DNA of 64,000 bases from Luscinia megarhynchos (GCA_034336665.1 CM067570.1:25997002-26061001); one strand, 5' to 3'; positions 1 through 20,895 are shown, counted from the stretch's first letter. Numbers and translations: made by a program. Notes: a model not told the origin generated them from the letters alone.

Positions 1-350
1 AGTGAAGAATGTGTCTGCCTGGCTCGGGTTTTTTGGTTGGTTCCTCCCTCCACTCTTTTTCTGGATTGGATCATTAGGAAAATTAATTTTTTTTTTACTT
101 GTTGGGTTTCTAACCAATATTTAAGAGAGAAATCAAGCAAACCTGAAGAGCTCAGTGCATTCTTACCATATCACTCATCTGTGTACTCAAGACAACTTCC
201 CTGTACACATACTAGGATTAATTATCCTCTACAATGCAAACACAGCACTGGCAGTGTAATCCATTGCCAGTAACTGCAAAATCTCTGGAATCTGACTATA
301 GCATGTCAGCAGCATGAGACAAAAGGAAAAATAGCAAAATCAGTTATCAC

Positions 351-475
351 CTTTATGACACCTCCGAGTTTGGCATCTGCCACAGCCAACTGCTCATGGG
401 CATCTTTTGCCACTATCTTCTTGAGAATCTTCTTCAAGTTCTTGCTGAGCTTGCCTTCTACAAGAGCTGTGGATG
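351..475 (-). CDS. NOP58: NOP58 coding exon 4
   Basis: Encodes STALVEGKLSKNLKK, then a short K/I-rich stretch, then HEQLAVADAKLGGVIK. Acceptor TATACAG and donor GTGATAAC. Ends in phase 0 at residue 100 of the assembled protein. Exon 5 is outside the window. Confidence 0.95.
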
Positions 476-3400
476 CTGTATAAAACAAAAAGACCAAAGA
501 TGTTTCTTTCCCCTCCTAAAACCTGTAAAAATATTACTTCTAACTTCATGTATTTATTTTAAATGTCCACAGTAGCTGTAGTCTGAGCTGCAATACAACT
601 TAACCATGCAATAACTAAAAATCAAAATAGAAGAAAATTTTATACTTCCTCCTCTGAGGGCCTAAATCAAAAACCCTTCTCCCAGTTGCCTCTTCTTTCT
701 CCATATGTTTTCAGTTCTATTTTTGCCAATTTTGTTTAAAGATCTCTACAAACAGTATGCCATATGCTTTAGATACGTGTTTAACATTTCCAACGGCAAG
801 GTTATATGGGAATGTTTTGTGTATCATTTAATTAACCAACCATTTGCCAGGTCCCTTAGGCAGCAACCATGATATCCCAAATTGAGTAATGGCTTATTTG
901 CATTCTCTGGTGATGATAATGTACTATCTGAAGCCCCAGGAATGGTGCCAAACTGGACATCAGACAGACTCTTTTAATACAGCATGCAGACAGGAGAATC
1001 TTTAAAGGATGTTCTTCATTCTCAAATATTAATAGATCTGTAAAAGCTTTACAATCCCACACAATATATTTTAAGCAGGCACTTATACAACTCTCTTTGA
1101 GGGTCAGCTCTGTGCTCCACTGAACTTTTGTGATTGATACATCTTCATCAGAGTAACAGAGCAGCAGCCAGTGATTTTTGGTTTCCAGAACCTAACGACA
1201 TACAAGAGCAAAATCAAACTGCTGTGCTGAGTTTCCTCTCAAGCCTTCTGCAATGCAGATAATTTTCCACCCTGCAAGCTGGCCAAGAGCATCTAACCCC
1301 CTTGAAACAGCCACATACACAGTCTTCCTTTCAAAATAAATGAGCCAGAAGTAGTCTGAACCTCTCCATTTCACAGATAAGTCAACTTGAAACAAAGTAG
1401 TAGAAGGTTTTGGATGTTTTTGTTGCTTTTTTTTTGTTTGTTTTTGTTTTTTTAATCAGCCTAATTATCCATAAACTGAATCCAAACCTATGCAAAAGCA
1501 ACATAATCCAAAAAATATGCCATGGAGAGGAAAGTACAACAGCTTCAATCTCTTTCACTTGCATCTCGTGTTTGATGGTTGTCTCCATTCTTGCTTGCTT
1601 CCTTTATAAGATATCTCTACTGTATGAGAATATGAAGAACTGCTCTTTAATTACAAATGTGACCTAGAACATTCACCTATTGAAGTCATACAGCACATTC
1701 AGCAGTAACTGTCACACCAGTTCTGAATTATTGCCTAGAATTCCTACCATTTCTGTTCAAACCAGACCACATATCAAACATTTAAGTGTGGAATTAATAA
1801 AAATTTACTGAATATAAGGCTTTCCATTTTGCTTAAAATTCTGAATTTAAGGAAAACACTGACCTTTTTTAGGCTGAAAACCACAGGCATAACATGTGTC
1901 CATAAATCCCAGGTGGCTGAAATAGTGAATGTTCTCTAATACCTGTCTGTTGTCTCAGTGGTAGTGACGAATTGTTGACTCAAATCAGTGATATTCAGCT
2001 TCAACGAGAATCCATCATTGACAACAGACAGGCTACATGTATCACTTACAACTTACATGGTGCTCATTTGTAAGCTGCTTAAAAATCTGCACCGAAGGAA
2101 AAACCTAGACTTTATTACATCTTTACTTTGCTATAGACTGGATGTATGAGCTCACAACCATCAAAACCAGCTCACTTTAAAAAACCTGTGATTTCAAAGC
2201 TAAGAAAAGAGCAGGGACACAGGGAAGCAATAAGTGAACTAGTGCATGACAGAGATTTGATTTTTTTGTAATAATAGGGTTAACTCACTTACCAGCAAGT
2301 GCTTCTGTTGTGTCCTGAAATTTTTCAAAGTGTTTCAGCTTTACTCTACAGAAATAAAATAGATGTGTGTAAACAATTGTACATAAACCACATGCTAGAA
2401 CCATTTTCTCTTTTTTCTGCCTCTGCTACTACAGGTTCTCTCTTTTCCCTTTAGGCTTCAAGAGAGCAGAGATCAATATGCAGACCCTCAAAAAGGACTG
2501 AGAGCACTAAACTGGCTAATTGAGTATGGTGTGACTTTTCAGTTGGGTCCCATAACAGTTATATAAAGGAAAAAAAAAGTATTTTGATTTGGTATTTCTT
2601 GGACCAACATCACCAGAAAATCTAACCCCCCCCCTTTTTGCTTTGTAGCTCATATTTTAAAGACAGACATCATCCATTTAAATTTCAACACTGCACCCTG
2701 ATTGACTGATGATAGCATCTTCCTACTCATCTTCAAAAGGAAATGTTCTGCCTCTGTGGAATGCAGAGCCTGCACAGCTCAGATTTAACATGCTTTTCAA
2801 CCAAATGCATCTTCAAAGACTTTAAATTTGAACTGATTCATTGCTCATGAATCCTCAAGTCCTCCCCTGTAATTAGATGTTAGAATACAAGTTCTGAGCT
2901 GAGCTTAAGACAAACAACAAAAATTTCTTTCATGCCCTAAGTGCTGACCAGAGCCAAGAATCATCTGAACAGCATTTAACCACACTGTGTCAGTCAGATC
3001 CTTAGGCACAGCTTCCCTGGATCCCTCACACAGGCTGTGGTGTTGATAATATAGTTACAGTTGAGAATTTATCTCAATCCAGTAAATTCCTTGTCAGGGA
3101 CAGGCATTTAACTAATCCAGCCCTGATTAACCAGTACTCTTTGTGAGTCAAGTATCTGCAAAGGAAGCAAGGTCACAGATAAAGCTGAATACTTGAGTTA
3201 AGCATTTGCAGATCCCAATAAAAGCTTCAGGCTTACACTGATGCCTTTTCAAAAAGGCAAAAGAGGAATTATTTTTATCAGATCCCATTAAGAGCCACAT
3301 CCTGTATAACAAGTGGCCAAGATGATGTCTCCAGGACAAGATTAACCACACTACAACCCAGCAGATGAGGGATATTCTGGCCTCTGCTCTAAGTACTGTT

Positions 3401-6400
3401 ACAGAGCAGGATAAATATGAAAGGCATAGCTCGTTCAGATGCATGCATTATAATCAAAGCTGGTTAGGTACCTTCCAATAAAAACACCAGACAGATTTGG
3501 AAGGAATCCACCATTGTCCTCAGCCTTAGGGCAACTTACTAGAAAGGCCAAGTTTGATCAGTGGACACTGCAATCCCTGTGCAACTCTGCAGTGCTGCTA
3601 ACTCTCACTGGTGGCATGGACAACAACACTAGCTCTCAATTCACAGTGATTTATATAGTTCCATCTGGATTAAGCTTTAGTTTTCCCAAAAGAATTTCCT
3701 GTGAGCACAAAATCCTGTCATTTCACTGACACTTCCAGCATTACAAGCCTGGGTGTTCTTGTCAAAGCACCCACATCACCTTAAAATATAGTGCAATTTT
3801 TTGCTTTGGTGACACTTGGTAATGACTTTTGCTGCTTAATTACACTGTAAGGTATGTCTTTCACTTTGATATTTCATTGTGAGCGTCTCAGAGTATCTAA
3901 CTTCACATTATCATTGCTCACAGCTTTTACAATACTGAAAGCCAAAAATTCAATACTTCACTCTGAACCTCAGCTGTGTGTAACTACAGACAGCTTTCCT
4001 GTAGTCCTTCCACAAGCCACACTGCTATCCCCACATAAAGCTGCTTACATTTTGTTTGCTTTTTCGGGAGTTTCAAATTCTTTCCACAGACTGTCAACTT
4101 CTTGAAGCTTTTTCTCATTCAGAACCTGTAGGGAAAAAACCACAACACACAACGTATTTAGTTTACTTTTGGACAATCTTCAACCCAGGAGATCTTAAAC
4201 ATTTACAGTGCATCCAAACACTTCACAGTAGTTTTAACACTGATTGAGTCAAACTCAACTTCAGTGATCTCAGTTTTCAGTATTCTCACTCAGAAGCTTT
4301 ACCCTACTAAGAGACAATAGTGTAACATTTTTACTTTCACCTGAATTACAGAAGTTCTTCAATAATGGCTGTGTCCTCCATGATCTGGCACATTAAAGCA
4401 AAACCCTCTTCTCCTTTATCAAAACTGGGCTTGCTCCATCTCCTCTACAAGACTCACTCATAACCACAGTGACACAAAATCAAATTTGCCACTGCTTTGG
4501 AAAAATAAAACATCTGGGAAACCTAACAGAAAGCAGTGATCCCCCAAGTTATTTTCATTAATCAGAGCTAACCCAAACAAGAAAGAAAACATCCCTGTAA
4601 AGAAGAGTTGTCACCACAGCTTGGTCATCAGCTGAGCCAAGAATTACCCAAGAGGCAGCAATGGCTTAGTCCCATCTCTGTACACAGGGAACCCCTCAGC
4701 CTTTAAACAGCACAAGATTAACACTTACACTCTTAGAGCCTATATACATTTCACAAAATGCAGAGTAATAGTCAAGATCTTCACATCTCACTCAATAATC
4801 TTGTGGTTTTGTCCCCACAATGCAAATGCAATGCAATTGCAATTTAACTTAGTGCACTAATCATTCCTGGTACTATGATTTTTGCTCCTTGGCAGTTGAA
4901 GGAGATTGTCTTTTTTTAAACTCAATTAGTACCTGAGCAAATAAACATACTAATTAACTTCCCACATGACTGTGGGGCACAGAAAAACCTTGGGGCGACT
5001 CTTCCTTTCCTCAGCTAGACAATTCTTTCCCCCAGTTCATCTTTTCCTACACCAAGGTCTACAGACTTTTCAGCCTCTATAAACAGATATGAGCACATAG
5101 AGAAAATTAAAGACATAGAAACTGCTAAAATCAAGACTGTTAGCGTATAAAAATTACAGGCCTATGGGATAATTTGTCCTTCAAGACAGAAAGATTCATT
5201 GGAAAGTCCTCCAAGATCTACAACGTGGCTGTATCCCATTTTCCCTTACTGTCTAGGGGAACAACACCTGCAAGGGAACATGTGAGAGCTACACAGCTTC
5301 AAACATTTCTGGTCACTGCTGGAAAGGGGGTGACCACAACTGTCCCCAAGATTCAGAAATACAAAATCTGTCCAACCCTCAAGTAACTAAAAAACAAAGA
5401 ACACTCCAACCCCCCCAGCAGTGTCAGACTTCTGGAACTGCATTAGAAAAGAAATAAAAAGTAGCTAAACTCTGCAGAGAACATTTCAAACAAAATGAAA
5501 ACACGAGTGTAAGAGTGACACAAGGCTGCAGGTGAACAGCTGCTCTGTCCAGGGAAGGAGTGCTGGCTGATTGAGAGCTTTCCCTGGAGATGGGCACTGT
5601 GGCTGAGGCTTTGGCATTTCCAGCCTTGGCAGCTGCCACCAAAATCAGCAAGGAAAACCACAGCTTGTCTCAAAATACATCCTTTAATAAAATACTACTG
5701 TGGGAAATAGAAAAGGCATAAAACTCTCAGAAAGCTGAAATGCAGGAATGCTGAAGATGCAAGGACAAGAAACAATAGGGCTATGAGCTGTGTAGAGATA
5801 GGCCTCAGGAAAATATGTTAAGCAAGATAGTAGAAATATGTAAGCTTAATAATGAAGTTTTATCTATTGTTTTAAGCTATTACAAGCAAGCATTGTTCAA
5901 GGCAAAATGTATGTGCAGCTTTATTGATTGGCCTAAGCAAACGCTTGTCAGCTCTTAATATCATGCTGGTGGCTAGATAGTTGCTAAAAGACTTTGTAAC
6001 AAAGAGAACTTCCTCTGCTGTTGTTAACGGCTTAAGCTGTTTCCATCTCCAGTGCTTAACTCTGGGAAGTAAGACTGATGATTGTGGTGCAATAAAGACC
6101 TCAAGACAGCTGCTCCAGCAATCCTGTCCTTTGTTTGTGTACATATACATATATGTAAATATAAGACAAAAAATATCTCAGGAACCAACATACCACTTCT
6201 GTTTATTTCCAGCAGCGAGCTTTGACTTCTCCAGCAGTCACACTGCACACCTGACCGCCAGCCCCAGCTGCTGAGACCCGCAGCAAACACTGCAGCACCT
6301 CTGCAGAAACCTCCCTGCAGTCCTCTCTGTATGTCCCTCCTGCCTTTGCTTTATGCCTACTCTACTTTCAGAAATCTAAACATTACAATTTATATTCAAA

Positions 6401-7306
6401 TATTGCCGGAACTGCATGGCTTCGCCCCAATGAGGGGAAAAAGCTTCAGGGCAGAGGAAGGAAATACAGTGCTCCACAGAGCAGCAGGGGTGCAGTTCTG
6501 CTGCAGGCAAAGGAAACCAGAGCCTTCCTCTCTTTGCACCTCTACTCATGTCTGCACAAGCTAAACCCTAAGACTAAGCTGGAGAGGGAAAAGAACAAGG
6601 ACGTCACGACCAAGCTGGTAAAACTGTACAGGAATCAACACTCGAGCAAGAGAAAAGCCAGAGAGGAGCACGACACTGTAGCAGCTCTAGTTTAGGCTTG
6701 TTCAAAGCCTGAGGAGGCTGCAGCCCTGAACCACGCGGTCAGGAGGCTGGCAAAGCCCTGGGGAGGTGTAAGGCATCTGCTCCCCCCCGGGAGAGCGCGG
6801 TCGGGACAGGGGAATCCTGCCGGGCCCCTCCCGTTCCTCAGGGAGTGCCGCCTCAGGGCGGCCGGCACGGCGCTGCCCGGCTCCCTCGCGCCCCCTCCCG
6901 CACCCGCGGGGCTCTGCCGGGCGCCGGCCTGAGGGCGCAGCCGGCGGAGCGCCCGACACTCCCAAGGCCGGCTGCCCCCCACGCCGCGGGAGCACAGCCT
7001 CCTACCAAACCCCGGCCGGCACCGAGGAGCTCCCTGTGCGCGCCGAGCGCCTTCGGCCTCCCCCGGCAGCCCCTTCCCCGGGGCCTCGCTCACAACGCGG
7101 CCCGGACGCGGGGCCCTCACTCCCCCCCTCGCTCTCAGCCCCGCCCGTGTTTCCCGTAATTCCACCGCAGGCCCGACGCGCTCCCCTTCGCCCTCCCTCT
7201 GCTCCACCGCGACCCGCCGGGCGAGAGGCAGCGCGCCCCGGGCCCCAGCGGCGCGGCTCACCTTGAAGATGGCGTAGCCGGCGGCGGTCTCGAACAGCAC
7301 CAGCAT
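351..7306 (-). CDS. NOP58: NOP58 ribonucleoprotein, 5' part of gene (coding exons 1-4)
   Basis: NOP58 is one of the four core proteins of box C/D snoRNPs (with fibrillarin, NOP56 and SNU13/15.5K), which guide 2'-O-methylation of rRNA in the nucleolus. Four exons on the minus strand join in frame: 7306-7262, 4125-4049, 2345-2293 and 475-351. Lengths 45, 77, 53 and 125 bp give residues 1-100 with phases 0/0, 0/2, 2/1, 1/0, all with GT donors and AG acceptors. The protein starts MLVLFETAAGYAIFK and continues with recognisable NOP58 blocks (VLNEKKLQEVDSLWKEFET; VKLKHFEKFQDT; HEQLAVADAKLGGVIK). This is the NOP5NT N-terminal domain and the start of the linker. The NOSIC, Nop and lysine-rich tail exons lie beyond base 1. 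The gene is divergent from SUMO1; the two ATGs are 3.8 kb apart. Confidence 0.96.
1942..2032 (-). ncRNA. SNORD70: Box C/D snoRNA SNORD70 (U70) in NOP58 intron 3
   Basis: Read on the minus strand, a perfect 13-bp terminal stem (CCTGTCTGTTGTC at 2032-2020, paired with 1954-1942) closes a box C (ATGATGG, 2018-2012) and a box D (CTGA, 1958-1955), the normal C/D arrangement. Internal CTGA copies at 1998-1995 and 1988-1985 are candidate D' boxes. The 12 nt at 1971-1960 (TTCGTCACTACC) are complementary to the universally conserved 18S segment GGUAGUGACGAA. The fifth base upstream of box D pairs with the A of GGUA, which is Am512 in human numbering. That site is assigned to SNORD70, and NOP58 is its known host. 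The stem may reach slightly beyond the mature ends. No snoRNA was recognised for the neighbouring site Gm509 (SNORD11), which may lie in a later intron. Confidence 0.9.
2293..2345 (-). CDS. NOP58: NOP58 coding exon 3
   Basis: A 53-bp exon with acceptor TTTCTGTAG and donor GTAAGTGAG. It encodes VKLKHFEKFQDTTEALA, with one base completing the preceding Ile codon and one base starting the next Ala codon. A box C/D snoRNA lies in the following intron. Confidence 0.96.
2346..4048 (-). other. NOP58: NOP58 intron 2
   Basis: 1.7 kb of AT-rich intron. I see no conserved exon, snoRNA with a terminal stem, or recognisable repeat here. Confidence 0.8.
4049..4125 (-). CDS. NOP58: NOP58 coding exon 2
   Basis: Acceptor CCTACAG precedes 4125 and donor GTAAGC follows 4049. 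The exon encodes VLNEKKLQEVDSLWKEFET followed by PEKANK plus two bases of the next codon. This matches the known vertebrate NOP58 N-terminal region. Confidence 0.96.
4126..7261 (-). other. NOP58: NOP58 intron 1
   Basis: 3.1 kb of intron. The last 480 bp next to exon 1 (6780-7261) are GC-rich and belong to the promoter CpG island. The rest is AT-rich, and no gene or clear repeat was recognised. Confidence 0.75.
7262..7306 (-). CDS. NOP58: NOP58 coding exon 1
   Basis: Encodes residues 1-15, MLVLFETAAGYAIFK. The start codon is at 7306-7304 in a good context (GCAGCC before ATG). The donor GTGAGC follows directly at 7261. Ends in phase 0. It sits inside a CpG island, with a pentanucleotide repeat 30 bp upstream. 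Confidence 0.96.
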
Positions 7307-7335
7307 GGCTGCGGCGGGCGGGGGGCGCCGCGGTA

Positions 7336-7425
7336 CCGCACCGCACCGGACCGGACCGGACCGGACCGGACCGGACCGGACCGGACCGGACCGCACCGCA
7401 CCGCACCGCACCGCACCGCACCGCA
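7336..7425. repeat. Pentanucleotide tandem repeat, CCGCA/CCGGA, 18 units
   Basis: An uninterrupted 90-bp array on the plus strand: 2 x CCGCA, 9 x CCGGA, 7 x CCGCA. It starts 30 bp upstream of the NOP58 ATG, so it lies in its 5' UTR or core promoter (read as TGCGG/TCCGG in the sense strand). The two unit types occur in pure blocks, which suggests separate slippage expansions. Confidence 0.95.
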
Positions 7426-7810
7426 CCTCGCTGGACCACGCGCGCGCCGCGCAGCGGAACCGGAAGGAGAAGCGCCGGCGGAAGCGAGCGCGCGCGGCGA
7501 GCGGAAGCGGCGAGGCCGCCTTCCGTCCGCCGGCCACGTGGCGGGGCCGCGCCCGCGCCGCTCCCCGCCGGCCGCGGGTTCGAGCCTGCTGTGTGCCCCT
7601 GCGGCGCCTCAGCCGAGCCGCCCGCCCTTCCCCGGCAGGGCCAGCCAGCGTAGGCGGGAAGCGGGTGTGTTCCCGGGACGCGGGTGGCCGTGCTGCAGAC
7701 TTTGTTCCCGAGCGATCCCGAAGCCGGTGTGAGCGGGTGCCCCCCGGGGTTCAGCCGGCGCTCCGCTCACGGCGGGGTGCGCTCTCCGCCCGCTCCGCTC
7801 CCGCGGGCTG

Positions 7811-10440
7811 ACCTCAGTTCATCGCACAGAAAACAGCTCCTTTACGTGGAGAATTGTTGACAGTGCGATTGTGTGTGTTTAAAAGCCTGGCTTTGCCGAC
7901 AGTTTGCTCGTTTAAAACGCGTTTTGAACGCTGCTGTGCTGCCCCCGGAGCACGGGCGGTCATTCGTGCCCCCTCCTGCTCTGTCCGGCACAGCCGGTGC
8001 CTGCTGACCCACGGCAGCGCCCGGCCCGCTGAGCGGCTCCGTGCCGGGGAGGCCGCCGGACAGCGCCGGTCCTCGCCCTGAGACACCCCCACTAACCTCG
8101 CAGGCAGGGCGAGCGGTACTGAAAACAGGCAGAGATTTTCCTGCCCGCAGGACGAGAGGCTCCAAGAAACGCCTGGGTTTTGATTTCTATCAGCCATTCA
8201 TTGCTGCATTTTATGCAACCGCGTGTATGAGTCAGCACGCCTTTGTTTCCTCCATGTAAGGAGTATGCTGGAAAGCCAGTAGGCAGAGAAATGTGTAAAC
8301 CTAGGTAATTCTGAAGTTGGTTTTTTTTTCCCCCCCCAAAGACTTTGGTGCTTTTTTAAAAATCTCACAACCGGTAATATCGCCAAAGAAATTAGGTTCA
8401 AGGAGGTAGAGAATTTCTAGGTTCCACCTAGTTTTAAACTACTGTTTCTGGCCCTGCTGGCAGGGGCAGTACGATTATTATGTAAGAGCTACTGGTACTT
8501 AGCTGGCTGCCCCAGAACACTGCATTCATCCTGTTTGCTAGCACTAACCCCTCTCAAGCAAGCAAATTGGCATTATAAGATTACAGATTGTTCTTAGATT
8601 AAAGTCTGCTTTTTTAAGAAATCTCTTTCTGATGGACTGAAAAAGCTTTGCACAGAATATATGTGTGGGCCAACAGCTTTGAAAAAAACCTCTTACAGCT
8701 ATTGGCTCCTAAACTATACAGCAGCTTTGGAGAAATTAGGCATCAGAGGTGAACTTTATTGGCTTCAGGTGACTGAGATTAAGTGCAGATAGGGAAATAA
8801 GAGACATTATAAAACACCTGAGAACTCAGTGAGTTTATTAGGGCAAGTACCATTGACAGTCCATACAAATGCAAGGCTAACTTTGGGGTTTGTGGGAAGA
8901 AGCTTGTGGGAGTATATTTAGTATTTTTAAAACAGCTTTTGTTGTTTTCTCTTTATGTGCATTCTGTGTTGAATTTGAGCTATCAAAAAAGAAAAATGGG
9001 AGGCTTACTCCTGTGCATCCACAGTTTTCACAGGCTCATCAAAGGTTAACTTTGAGGATCTGTACAAATCTAGCTTGTGTCTTGAAGAGTGAATGCACCC
9101 ACAACCGATGGAGTAAGAAAGGAGTGAAGAAAGGTGGTGTTACTGCTAGTGTGATGCTGATGGGCACATTCTAACCTTGTATCTTTATGGCTATGTATAT
9201 AGGTAGGTAACTGTTTTCTGACCCACGTGAGTGTTAGTTTTTATTATGTGATTACATAAAAAATTGGGTTTGTGCCAGAGTCTTGAGACTTTGGCCTTAG
9301 CACTGTAAGGCTCTGTTTTTAAAAACCCCTGTAAAATTTATAAAAAGCAGTGATGTTTGGGATAGAATATTTGTCATTTTCCATTCTGTTAGTATTGTGT
9401 GTTGCTGTGGAGCCCTTGCATGGCTTATTTTGGTGCTTTGTGTGTGTTATTAAGCTCATAATGAGCTCTTACTGTGAGCTTGGCATAGCATGAACGTATT
9501 TGGCTTTTCTGACTGCTCGGCCTTGCCTAAGAAAGATCATCTTCATTCTGTAGCTCTGTATAGCATTTGTTTTGGTTCTCTTTATTTATTTTTCCCCTCC
9601 ATTGTTAATTCTGAATTGTTTTAAGTTATGATTAAAACTAATTCCCATGAGTCTAGATTGTTCCACTGGCTGGTAAAAGCGCACCTCTTGGTGTAGCTGT
9701 GTTTGTAACTCTGCATTCACTGACGTGCAGAAATGCAGGCACTGAGTGCAGCTGCCTTGGTGTTTGGTGGTATTACAGGGGAACATGGCACACAGAGATG
9801 TGAGCTGTTTGTGTTAATGATGCCCCCTGCCCAGAGCTGGTGAATGTACTCTGCCCTTTCCCAAAGGGAGCTGCTAAAGTTAACTCTTTTTATAGTAGCA
9901 TGAGGATAATAATCTCCTATTTTAACTGAGCTATTTTCTGTTGATTCATTGATTTTACATTCGTGTTATTTTATGGTTCTCCTGTGTGGCTTTTTTTTCT
10001 ATTTGCTGGCCACTTAGAGCTAAGCATATGCCTATGCCAGCAGCGATGCTGTGCAGGAATTGCCAGAACAGTTGTAGAGGGGATGTTAGGACTCCATGCT
10101 GTAGCCCAAACACCTTGCAGCCTAAATGTCATCTTTTAGGTGGGTGTTGCTTCTTGTGCACACCTCTGAATAGCCACGCTGTGCCAATGTAAAGCAGGGC
10201 ACCTGTTGTTTTAATGATGTATCTTTGCAAACTTGTTCAAATGCAACTGCCTGAGTGCAGATTTGCTAAATACATGCAGATATCATTGCTTGCAATGGCT
10301 TAAAAAAAATGCAACCTGTGCCTAAATAGAAAAGTGAGTTTTGTTGTGACATATTATCTTAGTAAAAACCTTAGCAAGGTATTCGAGTTAGGCATAATGA
10401 AAGTGACTTTTGCTCTGAGATCTGCTGTTGTGGGAAGGGT
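7811..10440. other. NOP58-SUMO1 intergenic region
   Basis: The GC-rich shoulder to about 8160 is probably an extension of the NOP58 CpG island. From there to 10440 the DNA is AT-rich, with no gene, RNA or repeat that I can support. Confidence 0.6.
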
Positions 10441-10446
10441 TATGCG

Positions 10447-10860
10447 ACTTCACGGAATTGTCAGGGCTGGAGGGATCTCTGGGGACCATCGAGTCCAACC
10501 CTGCCACGGCAGGGTCACCTGCAGCAGGTGACACAGGACCATGTCCAGGCGGGGCTGGAATGTCTCCAGAGAGGGAGATCCATGACTTCCCTGGGCAGCC
10601 TGTTCCAGTGCTCTGCCACCCTCAGCGTCAAGCAGTTCTTACTCAAGCTGAGGTGGAACTTAGTGTGTTTTAGGTTTATGGCCATTACTCCTCGTCCAGC
10701 CACTGAGGGCCACTGAGAAGCGTCTGGCACCAACCATCCTCTTGGCACCCGCCTTTGAGGTATTTACACGCATTCATGGCATTCCCTCACAATCTCCCTC
10801 AGGCTGAACAGGCCCAGCTCCCGCAGTCTCTCCTCTCGAAGAGAGATGCTGCAGGCCCCG
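10447..10860 (-). mobile_element. CR1 LINE fragment (3' part)
   Basis: The plus strand carries the reverse complement of the typical avian CR1 3' region: a GGAATTGTCAGGGCTGGAGG-like start, the 'accatcgagtccaaccctgcc' motif, 'cctgggcagcctgttccagtg', and 'ctccctcaggctgaacaggcccagctcccgcag' near the end. CR1 is the main LINE of birds. This copy is diverged and lacks coding capacity. It ends directly against the SUMO1 CpG island. Confidence 0.9.
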
Positions 10861-11119
10861 AACCATGGCTGTGGCCCCGCCGGACGCTCGGCAGCCGCTC
10901 GGGTGGCACGGTGCCCGTAACGCTCGGCGCCTTTCCCAACGGCGGCGCCGGGCCCGCCGGGAGCCGGTGCGGGCCGGGCGGGGCCCGCGCGGGAAGTGAG
11001 CTCAGGCGCACCGGAAAGCCCGCCCGTGCCGCGGCCCTGTGTTTGCGCTGCGGGCAGAGAAAGGAGCGGAGCGCCTGCCGCGGCCCAGCCGAGCCTGCCG
11101 CACGACACGGGGCCGAGCC

Positions 11120-20101
<8,982 letters not shown>

Positions 20102-20895
20102 ATCCTTCTGATTTTCTTCCCCCTTAATCCTTTTTTATTTTTAAATAATAGTTCTTTTGTAATGTGGTGTTCAACACTGAAACTGGCACCCCATCTCTGG
20201 GAGTTTACTTTCAAGCGTCTGGTATTTTGAATTCTCGTGCTCATTATACACTATTGTTTCTGTTTTCATTGTGCTGAACTTCTGTGATCCAGCTGCAACC
20301 TTGCTCCCCTCTTCCCTTCTGCCCTCCCCTTTAGGAATACATGTACTCACATGCATTTGTATGTTCACTGGGTTCGTGCATTTCAGGCACGAAGGCTGTA
20401 AGATCTGCCAGGTGGGCGAGTGTTCTTAATGACTTCCATATCTGCCCTGAAGTTTTGATGTGTGACTGTCTCACTCCTGGACTATAACTTTCAGTGCGAG
20501 ATGAAGTTTTTCAGAGAACTAAACTGTGGAGAAGTTGTGTATCCATAACTCAGCTATTTTGCTTAAATTGTGCTGATGGCCCAATGAAGAAGATTGCCGA
20601 GTTGGAAATGGAAAAGCTAGAACTGTTGTCACCTGTTCCTTGCTCCAGAGATGGCTTTGCTGAAGACGTGAAATTGAAAACCCTAATGATTTTTAAATAT
20701 TACCAGAAGAGCCCAGAAGCATTTTAACCTCATATAGGAATTAGTACGCGCAGGTATCCATGCAAGAATGTTCACAGCAGCCAACTGGTGTTACTTTGAC
20801 ACTCTTGTTTGTACCTTTTGGCCTGGGACGTGGGTTTTGAATGGACATTGTCTGTACCAGCTTCATTTAAAATAAACAAGAAAACCAATTTTATA
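20102..20895 (+). other. SUMO1: SUMO1 3' UTR
   Basis: Runs from the stop codon to just past the first good poly(A) signal, about 0.8 kb, similar in size to other vertebrate SUMO1 3' UTRs. The exact cleavage site is inferred. A later ATTAAA near 21664 and AATAAA near 21836 could give longer forms. The 77-codon open frame inside it is judged non-coding. Confidence 0.7.
20871..20876 (+). terminator. SUMO1: SUMO1 poly(A) signal AATAAA
   Basis: Canonical AATAAA in an A/T-rich context, 770 bp after the stop codon. It is the first canonical signal downstream of the coding sequence. Confidence 0.75.

Larger units (their letters stand above)
6780..7810. promoter_or_regulatory. NOP58: CpG island over the NOP58 promoter and exon 1
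   Basis: Very GC- and CpG-dense DNA covers exon 1, the start of intron 1 and about 500 bp upstream; a weaker GC-rich shoulder runs to about 8160. Upstream of the ATG are an ETS-type CCGGAAG (7460-7466), further GCGGAAGC copies near 7478 and 7501, and a CACGTG E-box (7535-7540). These are typical of TATA-less housekeeping and ribosome-biogenesis promoters. No TATA box is visible. Long open frames here on both strands are a by-product of GC content. Confidence 0.85.

Noticed and set aside
1095..1160. Possible second C/D snoRNA in NOP58 intron 3 (ATGATG-like and CTGA motifs near 1104-1152)
   Set aside because: No terminal stem pairs the flanks and no rRNA-complementary guide was seen.
4555..4640. 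CTGATGACC ... CTGATT motif pair in NOP58 intron 1, considered as a snoRNA
   Set aside because: The flanks do not pair and the D-box side lacks a guide.
6692..7537. 281-codon minus frame and matching plus frames (up to 168 codons) in the NOP58 promoter
   Set aside because: Caused by CpG-island GC content and the pentanucleotide repeat. Only the first 15 codons of NOP58 inside the longer frame are real; the frame reads through the donor site.
20494..20727. 77-codon plus frame after SUMO1
   Set aside because: It lies in the SUMO1 3' UTR; no family resemblance or splice signals.
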